Positions 34,653 to 42,090 of a stretch of 47,888 nucleotides of DNA are shown here, in pieces; position 1 is the first letter of the stretch, and each line of letters opens with the position of its first letter. The notes below the pieces were generated by a model. It did no database searches. It had not been told where the DNA came from and saw nothing but the letters and a program-made list of their open reading frames with translations. The position numbers and the translations under genes are program-made. The DNA comes from Thermodesulfobacterium hveragerdense DSM 12571. GTDB lineage: Bacteria; Desulfobacterota; Thermodesulfobacteria; Thermodesulfobacteriales; Thermodesulfobacteriaceae. Where the stretch lies: assembly GCF_000423845.1 (NCBI RefSeq), contig NZ_KE384097.1, positions 57,090-104,977 of the forward strand, written 5' to 3'.

Positions 34653-36016
34653 CTTAAAGAATAGACCTCCAACACCAATGCCTCTTGATTTTCTTTTATC
34701 TTATATTCTAGGTCAACGTATATCTTCCATATAGCTATGATTTTTTCTTTATGTTCTACGATTAAAACCTGATCTCTAAGATGATGGGCTACACCCTTTT
34801 CTTGAAAAAACTTTTTTATCTTTTTATGTCCTAAACCAGGGATAAACACTCTATCTCCAGGCTTTCTGTTTCTAACCTTAAAAGGAAAAGTAAGTTGCTC
34901 AGCTGAAAAACACATCATCAAAGGTGTTTCCTTTACCTCCTCTAAAGATTTCATCTTATAAACTTTTAAAATCTCTTGAGTTGGAAGTAAGTACTCCCCT
35001 TCGGCCGTTATTTCTATTTCAAAATAAGGAAGAGTAGGGCTTTTTTTAGAAAAAGCTAAATAACCTGGACCACGATAGGCTATATAGTCTCCGGGAAGAT
35101 ATACAGGACCTTTTATATTCTGGGTAACCAAACGTTCTAAACTTTCAAGATGGGTAAAAGTAATCCTAAACAAGGGAAGACCTACCTCTTGAAAAACCAA
35201 AAAATATATTCTCTTCCTTAAAGTAGGAGAAAGATTTTTAAGTTCATGAAATTTTAAACGCAGTGTGTTTCCCTCAAACACTTTTAATTTTTCATAATGC
35301 TTTTTAGCAAGATCCTCGATAAGCTCCTCTTCTTCTGCTATGATTAACGCAACTTTTTTAAGATTTTGTTTAATGTTTTTGTTAAAGGTTTGTTCTAAAT
35401 ATGGGATTAAAAGATGCCTTACTCGGTTTCTTAAAAACCTTAAATCATCGTTGGTTGGGTCTTCAACCCATCTAAGTCCTCTCTCTTGAGCAAAGTTTTT
35501 TATTTCTTCTTTACTTACAAATAAAAAGGGTCTTATGATAAGATCTTCTCGTTTTATAGGTATTCCTGCAAGACCTCTTTTACCAGTACCTTTTATGATT
35601 TTTAAAAAAATTTCTTCTGCCAAGTCGTCTAAATGGTGAGCCAAGGCTACTTTTTGAAAATCATACTTTTTGGCTAAAAAATACCACAATCTGTATCTTA
35701 ATTCTCTTCCTGCCATTTCTAAACTAAGCTTTTCACGCTTGGCATAAAGAGACACAGGAGAAGCTGTATAAAAAAAAGGAATTCCCTTTTGTTTGCAAAA
35801 CTGATAAACAAACATCGCATCTTGATGAGAATTCTTTCTTATTTTATGGTCATAATGAGACACAAACAGAGAAAGTTGGTACTCCTTTTTGAAGATATAA
35901 AAAACTTCTAAAAGGGCTACAGAATCAAGCCCACCAGAGATAGCAAGAAGCACCCGGTCTCCTTTTTGTAAAAGCTTAAACTTTTCGATAGTCTGTTTGA
36001 TGGTGTTAATAAACAT
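34649..36016 (-). CDS. tilS: tRNA(Ile)-lysidine synthetase
   Basis: Adds lysine to C34 of the CAU-anticodon tRNA-Ile, switching it to read AUA; essential in bacteria. The PP-loop SGGLDS is at 27-32. Supporting motifs are SHYDHKIRKNSHQD, GRELRYRLWYFLA and ALAHHLDDLAEEIFLKI. The C-terminal domain has RNRKPGDRVFIPG and KKIKKFFQEKGV. The ATG at 36016 is chosen because the conserved domain begins here and the longer frame to 36070 overlaps the upstream gene heavily. It overlaps the stop of that gene by 11 bases. A 16-base palindrome over the ribosome-binding region (36019-36034) may couple translation. Confidence 0.95.
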   Translation of the reverse strand: MFINTIKQTIEKFKLLQKGDRVLLAISGGLDSVALLEVFYIFKKEYQLSLFVSHYDHKIRKNSHQDAMFVYQFCKQKGIPFFYTASPVSLYAKREKLSLEMAGRELRYRLWYFLAKKYDFQKVALAHHLDDLAEEIFLKIIKGTGKRGLAGIPIKREDLIIRPFLFVSKEEIKNFAQERGLRWVEDPTNDDLRFLRNRVRHLLIPYLEQTFNKNIKQNLKKVALIIAEEEELIEDLAKKHYEKLKVFEGNTLRLKFHELKNLSPTLRKRIYFLVFQEVGLPLFRITFTHLESLERLVTQNIKGPVYLPGDYIAYRGPGYLAFSKKSPTLPYFEIEITAEGEYLLPTQEILKVYKMKSLEEVKETPLMMCFSAEQLTFPFKVRNRKPGDRVFIPGLGHKKIKKFFQEKGVAHHLRDQVLIVEHKEKIIAIWKIYVDLEYKIKENQEALVLEVYSLR

Positions 36017-36767
36017 ATCTAAGGATATCCTTAGTGTTTTCAGGATAAAGCTCGTAGGCCTTTTTAGCAAGTAATGAAAGTTGTTGATAAACCTTTCCCA
36101 ACTCGGGAAGAGGTTTAAATTCTTTAAAAATTAAATCCAAGGGAGGAGGTGTCTCTATTTTTAAAGCCTCAGAAAGAGAAGACCAGACTTTTTCTTTGTC
36201 TTCTATAGCACCAATTTCTAATCCTTCTCCAGAAAGTCTGTTAAAAAAACTTAAAATATAACTTAAATCAAATTTTTTATAAAAGTTTTTGGTTTCTTCT
36301 TTTAACTCTTGATAAAACTTTTTAAGGTTCTCTAATTTTAATAAATACTCCTCTAAAACCCTATTAAACCTTTTATACACAGTAAAAAAAAGCTTTACAA
36401 ACTTACTTTTGGTGGTTAGAGCAAAACAAGAGGTTACATTAGCAAAAAGCTTTTTTTTTAGATTTTCTTCAGGCTGATTGAATTCTTTAAAGAAAATTTC
36501 CTTACTTAAAATACAAACTTCGCTCAAAGGAAAGGCAGTAACTTTTTCAAATTCATAAACTAAAGTCTCATCCTTATTTAATAAAAAAAAAATCCGCCAA
36601 CTGTTGTTAAAAACTCTCTTATATAGTTTTTTTAGTTGGTCGCATTCCTCTTTGAAAAGGTTCCATTTTTCTTCTAAATAAACTTTTTCTCTAAAATAGT
36701 TTTCAGCTATTTCTTTTTTAATTTCTATGCTTAAACTTTCTGAAAACTCATCCCAGTCTTTTATCAT
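36006..36767 (-). CDS. hypothetical helical protein between the FapA paralogue and tilS
   Basis: I recognise no family. The 253 residues are rich in Lys, Glu, Phe and Leu and predicted mainly helical, with coiled-coil character around 125-160; no signal peptide, membrane segment or metal motif. It starts 6 bases after fapA copy 2 and overlaps tilS by 11 bases. Its position between two FapA paralogues suggests a link with them, but nothing in the sequence proves it. Confidence 0.8.
   Translation of the reverse strand: MIKDWDEFSESLSIEIKKEIAENYFREKVYLEEKWNLFKEECDQLKKLYKRVFNNSWRIFFLLNKDETLVYEFEKVTAFPLSEVCILSKEIFFKEFNQPEENLKKKLFANVTSCFALTTKSKFVKLFFTVYKRFNRVLEEYLLKLENLKKFYQELKEETKNFYKKFDLSYILSFFNRLSGEGLEIGAIEDKEKVWSSLSEALKIETPPPLDLIFKEFKPLPELGKVYQQLSLLAKKAYELYPENTKDILRYVY
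36019..36034 (-). promoter_or_regulatory. palindrome over the tilS ribosome-binding site
   Basis: CTAAGGATATCCTTAG is a perfect 16-base palindrome ending 2 bases before the tilS ATG. As RNA it can fold as a 6-bp stem with a 4-base loop, hiding the AAGGA Shine-Dalgarno. Ribosomes finishing the upstream gene (stop at 36006-36008) would open it. Confidence 0.5.
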
Positions 36768-36773
36768 TTTGCT

Positions 36774-38192
36774 TTAACTTTTCTGGATATTGATCTTACC
36801 ATTTTCTAAACTAAAAATTATCGGTCCAGGTATCTCCTCAACAACTGTATAAAACACATCAGCAATCCCTAGCATAACCCCTGGATAAACCCTTTCTTGA
36901 ACTTTAATAAACTTAGACTGATAAAAAGAAAGTTCTTTTTTAATGGTTTTTAGTTGTTGTAAAAGCTCTTCTAACTCTTTAGAATAAAGTTCGTACTGTT
37001 TTTGGATCTTTTCGAAAATCTTTTGTTTTTCCGGGGATAAGTTTTTTTCTTTTTTAAGCCTTTCTCCTAACTCAATGCCCACTTTAAGTTTGTTTAGCGT
37101 CTCTTCTAAAAGTATAGAATGTTGTAGCTTTTTTAGATAGTCATCTATCAAATCAGGTTGGTATCCGGCTAAAATTTTGGTAGAAGTATTGGTTTCATTT
37201 CCCAAGATTTTAGCTTCTATAACATCCGAAGCTTTAATCACCCCTCCATAGATGATCCCTTTACCTGCATTAACCTCTATCTTTCCAGAAACAGAGATTT
37301 CGGAAAAAATAAGGTAGTTTTTAACTATCAGATCTCCTAAAACCTCCAATTTAGCATGCTCAACCCCTTTAACCTCTGCTCTACCCTTTACTTTAACCCT
37401 GGTTTCTTCTCCTCTTATGATCCCATCGCACAAAAAGTTTCCTTCTACCTCTATCAAAACCTTGTTTTCTGTCCCTCCATAAACTTCTAAGTCCCCTCTG
37501 ACCCTAACCTTAAAACCAAACTTTACATCTCCTTTTATAATCAACTTTTTACCTATAAAATCTATGTTTCCTACAGAAAAATCTACATCTCCCTTTATTT
37601 CATACTCAGGGAGAATATCGATGGTATTTTGATGGTAAACCACAACCCCTGCCTGTTTAGCTCTGATAGATTTTTCTTCATCTATAAATAAATTTTCTCC
37701 TAACTGAATCTGAGATTGAGAGGAAGGTTGAGGAGCCTGAAGGGTTTCTCCAAACACATTAACCCCATCTAAACCAGGAATAGGAGGATACCATTTTCCA
37801 ACTACTTCGTTTTCTTCGGCACACACTATCTTTCTGTGAATTTCTCTTATATCTTTTCTCTCTCCTTTATCCTGTAAATCCAAAGGTTCGTCTTGAAAAA
37901 AAATAACCTTAGCAAATTTTTCCAAAAGTTCTATTTTTTCTGGTACAAAAGGAGTGATAGGTACTCCTTTTGCCACTATCAATCTATTATCTAAGATCTC
38001 TGGTTCTTCAAGCACCCCAAAGATACCTTCTTCTATAAGTTTCGATTTTACCTGAGGCCAAGCTTCTTTAAACTTCTTTGAATTCTCTTCAGTAGGTGGT
38101 TCAGCCCAAAAAAACATCAATTCATCGTCAGATACTCTAAAATCAAACCCTTCCAGATTAACTCCTTCTTTTTTTAATTTATCCTTATCCAT
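36774..38192 (-). CDS. FapA family (DUF342) polymer-like beta-helix protein, copy 2
   Basis: A paralogue of the gene at 33237-34652 with the same layout: N-terminal alpha/beta domain (about 1-110), KWYPPIPGLDGVNVFGE linker, a central beta-helix with EGNFLCDGIIRGEETRVKV, a coiled coil near 385-425 and the closing YPGVMLGIADVF segment. Length 472 against 471 for copy 1. Identity is highest in the beta-helix and lowest in the ends. It overlaps plsY by 8 bases. Function not known. Confidence 0.88.
   Translation of the reverse strand: MDKDKLKKEGVNLEGFDFRVSDDELMFFWAEPPTEENSKKFKEAWPQVKSKLIEEGIFGVLEEPEILDNRLIVAKGVPITPFVPEKIELLEKFAKVIFFQDEPLDLQDKGERKDIREIHRKIVCAEENEVVGKWYPPIPGLDGVNVFGETLQAPQPSSQSQIQLGENLFIDEEKSIRAKQAGVVVYHQNTIDILPEYEIKGDVDFSVGNIDFIGKKLIIKGDVKFGFKVRVRGDLEVYGGTENKVLIEVEGNFLCDGIIRGEETRVKVKGRAEVKGVEHAKLEVLGDLIVKNYLIFSEISVSGKIEVNAGKGIIYGGVIKASDVIEAKILGNETNTSTKILAGYQPDLIDDYLKKLQHSILLEETLNKLKVGIELGERLKKEKNLSPEKQKIFEKIQKQYELYSKELEELLQQLKTIKKELSFYQSKFIKVQERVYPGVMLGIADVFYTVVEEIPGPIIFSLENGKINIQKS
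37441..37483. repeat. 43-base exact repeat, copy 2 (in fapA copy 2)
   Basis: Partner of 33904-33946, identical over 43 bases in the same orientation, 3,537 bases apart. A direct repeat of this size could allow recombination deleting the hypothetical gene and tilS, though tilS is expected to be essential. Confidence 0.9.
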
Positions 38193-38796
38193 GTGGCTCT
38201 TTTTTCCAGGATTTTTCTTCTCCTCTTAAAATCCTCTTTATGTTCTCTTTATGCTTATACCAGATTAAAATACCCAAAAAGGTTGCACATATTATATATT
38301 CGGTAGGATAGTTAAAAATAAAAAGGTTTATAGGCAAGAAAAATGTTGCCAATAAAGATCCTACAGAAACAAAACCTGTCAAAGCTACACCTGCTAAAAA
38401 GGTTAACAAACTTACTAAAATAGCTTTAGGTGCAAGAAATAGAAAAACACCTATGGTAGTAGCCACCCCCTTTCCCCCCTTAAAACCCAAGAAAACAGAG
38501 AAAAGATGGCCTACTACAGCAAAAAAACCAGCTAAAGAAAGGATTAATTCCTGTGAATACGGTGTTTTTGAGCTTAAAAAAAAGGCTATTAAAAGAGCTA
38601 AAACACCCTTAGAGGCATCTCCTAAAAAGGTTATAAAACCCCATTTTTTACCTAAAAGTCTGGCAACGTTAGTAGCCCCAGGATTTTTACTACCTTCTTT
38701 TCTTGGGTCTACTCCAAAGGGCAAACATACCACTAAGGCAAAAGGAATAGACCCTAAAATATAGCTTAATATAGAGATAAAAATTAAATAAACCAC
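38185..38796 (-). CDS. plsY: acyl-phosphate--glycerol-3-phosphate acyltransferase
   Basis: Membrane enzyme that makes 1-acyl-glycerol-3-phosphate from acyl-phosphate. Motifs are LGSIPFALV at about 16-24, GSKNPGATNVAR near 35-46, and GHLFSVFLGFKGGKGVATTIG near 97-117. Five or so transmembrane helices in 203 residues. The start is GTG at 38796 with no Shine-Dalgarno; the -10 box ends 6 bases before it, so the mRNA is probably leaderless. It heads the plsY-fapA-hypothetical-tilS-fapA operon. The partner plsX is not in the window. Confidence 0.95.
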   Translation of the reverse strand: MVYLIFISILSYILGSIPFALVVCLPFGVDPRKEGSKNPGATNVARLLGKKWGFITFLGDASKGVLALLIAFFLSSKTPYSQELILSLAGFFAVVGHLFSVFLGFKGGKGVATTIGVFLFLAPKAILVSLLTFLAGVALTGFVSVGSLLATFFLPINLFIFNYPTEYIICATFLGILIWYKHKENIKRILRGEEKSWKKEPHG

Positions 38797-38802
38797 AAAG
38801 AA

Positions 38803-38830
38803 ATTTTAAACGAATTTTTAAAATTGACAA
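38803..38830 (-). promoter_or_regulatory. promoter of the plsY operon, probably leaderless
   Basis: On the minus strand TTGTCA (38825-38830), 16 bases, TAAAAT (38803-38808). The predicted start coincides with the GTG start codon at 38796. Confidence 0.65.
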
Positions 38831-38840
38831 GAAACAAGCA

Positions 38841-38879
38841 AGTAAAAATAAAAAAGTCAGTACTAAAGATACTACTGAC
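38841..38879 (-). terminator. terminator of rplU-rpmA
   Basis: A 7-bp stem GTCAGTA / TACTGAC (38856-38862 and 38873-38879) with a 10-base loop, followed on the minus strand by a T-rich tract (38843-38855), 15 bases past the rpmA stop. Confidence 0.75.
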
Positions 38880-38894
38880 CTTTAAAATTTTGGG

Positions 38895-39149
38895 TTATAA
38901 ACTGGGATAAACGCTGACTACTTTTCTTCCGTTTCTTGTTTCAAACTTAACAAATCCATTTATCTTTGCAAAAATGGTGTAGTCTTTGCCAACTCCCACG
39001 TTAAAACCAGGATGAACCTTGGTACCTCTTTGCCTAACGATGATTTCACCTGCTTTTACAAACTGACCGCCATACCTTTTAACACCTAAACGTTTAGAGT
39101 TAGAATCTCTTCCGTTTCTTGAAGATCCTCCTGCCTTCTTATGAGCCAT
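38895..39149 (-). CDS. rpmA: 50S ribosomal protein L27
   Basis: Ribosomal protein whose N-terminal tail reaches the peptidyl-transferase centre. It starts [20 protein letters not shown], the classical L27 N-terminus, with no cleavable Firmicute-type leader. 84 residues. It is 15 bases after rplU and followed by a terminator; obgE, often next, is absent and plsY follows instead. Confidence 0.98.
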   Translation of the reverse strand: MAHKKAGGSSRNGRDSNSKRLGVKRYGGQFVKAGEIIVRQRGTKVHPGFNVGVGKDYTIFAKINGFVKFETRNGRKVVSVYPSL

Positions 39150-39164
39150 TTATCCTTCCCCCTA

Positions 39165-39473
39165 TTACAAAATTTCCTTAATTTCTAATGTAGTTATAAG
39201 CTGTCTATGCCCTCTTTTTCTTTTATAACCCTTTTTTGGCTTTTTCTTAAAAACGATTACTTTCGGTCCTTTAGAATGTTCTACCACAGAAGCAATGACC
39301 TTCACTCCTTCGACTAAGGGGGTCCCCAGTTTTATTTCTCCATCTTTATTAACTAAAAGAACCTCTGAAATTTCTACAGTATCTCCTACATTAGCTTCGA
39401 CTTTTTCTACTTTGATTTTATCACCAGGTTTTACTACATATTGCTTTCCACCAGTCTTGATCACCGCAAACAC
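39165..39473 (-). CDS. rplU: 50S ribosomal protein L21
   Basis: Ribosomal protein binding 23S rRNA. It starts MFAVIKTGGKQYVVKPGD and carries VIVFKKKPKKGYKRKRGHRQ, the L21 signature, at about residues 73-92. 102 residues. The start codon is GTG at 39473 with GAGGG upstream. First gene of the rplU-rpmA unit. Confidence 0.98.
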   Translation of the reverse strand: MFAVIKTGGKQYVVKPGDKIKVEKVEANVGDTVEISEVLLVNKDGEIKLGTPLVEGVKVIASVVEHSKGPKVIVFKKKPKKGYKRKRGHRQLITTLEIKEIL

Positions 39474-39507
39474 GAAAATCCCTCTTTCCAGAAATTTTTC
39501 ACCTTAA

Positions 39508-39535
39508 AAGATATCTTAAAAACAGGTTTTGTCAA
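39508..39535 (-). promoter_or_regulatory. promoter of rplU-rpmA
   Basis: On the minus strand TTGACA (39530-39535), 16 bases, TATCTT (39508-39513), leaving about 30 bases of leader. The 299-base gap 39474-39772 also holds the divergent promoter at 39738-39765; bases 39536-39737 show nothing convincing, being A/T-rich with no hairpin and no believable gene. Confidence 0.6.
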
Positions 39536-39737
39536 TATTGTTTATCTGTTGTTTTAAAATTTGTTTTTCTGCTATGATTAGTCCTGACATTTTAAATCAT
39601 CTATTTATTTTTTTAAAGTTAAAATACCACGTTATTTTTTACATAAAAAATTTAATTCTGAAAAAGAGATACTTTTCAAGAAAGAGTCTATCCTCGGTAG
39701 AACAATCTATTTTTAGCCTCCAAATGCCGTTATTTTA

Positions 39738-39765
39738 TTGACTTTTAAACAAATACTAATAAAAT
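39738..39765 (+). promoter_or_regulatory. promoter of the CDP-alcohol/RibD pair, probably leaderless
   Basis: TTGACT (39738-39743), 16 bases, TAAAAT (39760-39765). The ATG is at 39773, 7 bases after the -10 box, with no Shine-Dalgarno, so the transcript should start at or next to the start codon. Confidence 0.65.
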
Positions 39766-39772
39766 ATTAATC

Positions 39773-40402
39773 ATGAACCTTACTTCAAAAAGGGCTTATT
39801 TTAGAAGGTTTTATTTTCCATTAAGTCTGCTACTTTACAAAGGCAATCTTTCTCCTAATTTTGTTACTTCTCTTTCTTTAGTATCAGGGACGATAGCTGG
39901 TGTTTGTTTTTATTATGAATATTTATTGACAGCTGCCTTTTTGTTACTTTTATCAGGCCTTTTAGACCTTATAGATGGAGAAATAGCAAGACTCTCTGGT
40001 AATACTACTAAATTTGGAGCGGTTTTTGATTGGATATCAGATAAGTGGGTAGATGGTATAGTATTAGGTACTATTGCCTATATCTATACTGATGGTTTTT
40101 GGACGATATTAGCTATAGTATCTTCTATGCTCCATTCCTTTCTCAAACCTGTGGTATATGCTGAAATAGGATATCAGGTAAAACTAAAAGGAAAAATCCA
40201 AGATCCTTTAGAAAACGTCGGTTTTTTTGGTCGCCCTGAAACTCATCTAAGCATATTAATCTTTACCTTTTTAGAAAAAATTACCTCTTATGAAATCGGA
40301 CTTGAGTTTGGTATAAAGTTCATTACTATTTTTACTTTATTTTCTCTTATCACAAGGCTGGTATATCTATATCAAAACTTTAGAGGGATAAAAGATGAAT
40401 AG
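39773..40402 (+). CDS. CDP-alcohol phosphatidyltransferase family protein
   Basis: Membrane enzyme that moves a phospho-group from a CDP-alcohol (CDP-diacylglycerol or similar) to a second alcohol. The full catalytic motif D-x2-D-G-x2-A-R-x8-G-x3-D-x3-D is present: Asp65, Asp68, Gly69, Arg73, Gly82, Asp86 and Asp90. The 209 residues contain about six hydrophobic helices. The acceptor (glycerol phosphate, serine, inositol phosphate) cannot be told. The pairing with a RibD-like reductase, overlapping by 8 bases, is unusual. Confidence 0.88.
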   Translation: MNLTSKRAYFRRFYFPLSLLLYKGNLSPNFVTSLSLVSGTIAGVCFYYEYLLTAAFLLLLSGLLDLIDGEIARLSGNTTKFGAVFDWISDKWVDGIVLGTIAYIYTDGFWTILAIVSSMLHSFLKPVVYAEIGYQVKLKGKIQDPLENVGFFGRPETHLSILIFTFLEKITSYEIGLEFGIKFITIFTLFSLITRLVYLYQNFRGIKDE

Positions 40403-41057
40403 ACCTTATGTGATAATAGTATCTGAGGTTACGATAGACGGAAAGCTTACGTTATATAGAGGAGCTTCAAGCAAAGAACTAATGAGTTTGATGACCAAAG
40501 AAGTTTACCGCTATTTACATGGCATAAGGGCTGAGGTAGACGGGATCATGGTAGGTTGCGAAACAGTAAGAACAGATGACCCGAGTTTGACTGTTAGATA
40601 TGTAGAAGGTAAAAATCCTATAAGAATCATTCCTTGCTCTACCGCCAACGTTCCCTATAACGCAAATATCTTTTCTAAAGACGCTCCTACCATCATTGCT
40701 ACTACCAAAAGAGCTCCTAAAGAAAAAATCAAAAAACTTGAAGAGCTTGGGGCTGAGGTTATCGTTGTCGGGGAAGAGTTGGTAGACTTTGGGGTACTTT
40801 TACCAGAGCTTTATCAAAGAGGAATCAAAATACTGATGGTAGAAGGAGGCTCTTCTATAAACTGGGAGTTTGTAAAAAATAGATATGTAGATGAAATCAG
40901 AATCATTCATCTTCCAGTAATAGTTGGTGGAGAAAACGTACCTACCTTTGTAGGAGGAGAAGGGTTTAAGTCGCTTACCAAGGTCTTAAAACTAAAAATC
41001 CAAAAATTCTTTCAGATAGACGATTTTTTGATTTCTGAGTGGAAAGTTCAAAAATAA
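40395..41057 (+). CDS. RibD C-terminal-type reductase (2,5-diamino-6-ribosylaminopyrimidinone 5'-phosphate reductase, archaeal style)
   Basis: Dihydrofolate-reductase-fold NAD(P)H enzyme predicted to reduce the ribosyl side chain in riboflavin synthesis. It begins RPYVIIVSEVTIDGKLTL, includes RAEVDGIMVGCETVRTDDPSLTVR near 45-68, and MVEGGSSINWEFVKNRYVDE near 149-168, all signatures of RibD reductases. At 220 residues it lacks the N-terminal deaminase domain of bacterial RibD and resembles the archaeal stand-alone enzyme. It overlaps the CDP-alcohol gene by 8 bases and the convergent pseudogene by 10. Confidence 0.85.
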   Translation: MNRPYVIIVSEVTIDGKLTLYRGASSKELMSLMTKEVYRYLHGIRAEVDGIMVGCETVRTDDPSLTVRYVEGKNPIRIIPCSTANVPYNANIFSKDAPTIIATTKRAPKEKIKKLEELGAEVIVVGEELVDFGVLLPELYQRGIKILMVEGGSSINWEFVKNRYVDEIRIIHLPVIVGGENVPTFVGGEGFKSLTKVLKLKIQKFFQIDDFLISEWKVQK

Positions 41058-42090
41058 AAAGAATAAGTGGTTAAAAGGCATTTGTTTTTACCAAATTGAG
41101 TTATGGTTTCTGCTACCCAATTTATGTTTATTTGTAGAGCATCTTTAGTGTAATGTGAGGTATGGGGGGTAAAAGCAACGTGAGGATAACTCAAAATATG
41201 AAGGGTTTTCAAAGCTTTTTCATAATCTTGAATTTGAAAATCTATTCTCTAAAATTTTTTCCATTTCAAGTAATACCCTTTCTCCTTCAAATACATCAAG
41301 AGTAATCCCTCCTTGTAGTTTTCGATTTTGTAAATCCCATATTAAAGCTTCTGTATCTACTATAGGCCCACGGGCGGTATTAATCAACATAGCTTCATCT
41401 TTTACTAATTTTATATTCTCAAGGTTTATCATATGATGAGTCTTAGAATAATATGGAACCATAACTACTATTATATCAAAATGTTTTAACAACTCCTCTA
41501 AAGAGAACATAACTTACCCCAAATTTTTCTTTTAACTGAAGGTCAGGCTTTATGTCATGCGCTAAAATTTTCATACCTATTCCGTAAGCTATCCTTGCAA
41601 CTTCTTTACCTATGTTACCTGTACCTATAATCCCTATGGTTTTACCAAATAAGTCTAACCCCAAAAGTCCTTCTCTTGAAAAATCTAAGTTTTTAACCTT
41701 TGAGATGGCCGTAGAAATCCTTTTTGCCAAAGTAAAAATAAGACCGATAGTATGTTCTGCTACGGTGGTAAAAGCAAAGTAAGGAGAATTGGCTACTACT
41801 ATACCTCTTTTTTGACAGGACAAAATATCTATATGATTTGTGCCTATGGTTCTTGTGATGAGAAGTTTTAAGTTAGAAAGTTGATCTAGCACTTTTTCGT
41901 CAACCAAAGAACGAATGTAAATCACTGCCACATTTAGATCTGAATAAGCATTACCCGTAAAACTATCCAAAGGTTCTAAGGTAAAAACGAGCTTCAAATT
42001 GCCTAAGGATTCTCCTAAGTTTTGTTTTAAAGTTTCTAAATAAACTTTCTTTTCTCAGTCTCTTTCGATTTCAAAGATACCTATTTTTAT
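41048..42090 (-). pseudogene. decayed D-2-hydroxyacid dehydrogenase (D-lactate dehydrogenase-like)
   Basis: The frames joined together give one NAD-dependent D-isomer dehydrogenase of usual length (about 345 residues): GKTIGIIGTGNIGKEVARIA (Rossmann), NTARGPIVDTEALI, GGITLDVFEGE and SYPHVAFTPHTSHYTKDA. Four lesions are visible. The start codon reads ATA (42088-42090) where ATG is expected. TGA at 42055-42057 replaces a probable Trp codon. One frameshift lies near 41480-41510 and another near 41220-41235. It overlaps the iron alcohol dehydrogenase stop and ends inside the convergent reductase gene. Sequencing error is unlikely to explain all four. Confidence 0.88.

Noticed and set aside
39529-39741. 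Small plus-strand open frame of 70 codons between rplU and the CDP-alcohol gene
   Set aside because: No ribosome-binding site, no family, low-complexity A/T composition, and it covers two predicted promoters.
41220-41997. Two separate dehydrogenase-like genes
   Set aside because: Their sequences join end to end into one dehydrogenase, and the missing N- and C-terminal parts are found in other frames, so they are pieces of one pseudogene.
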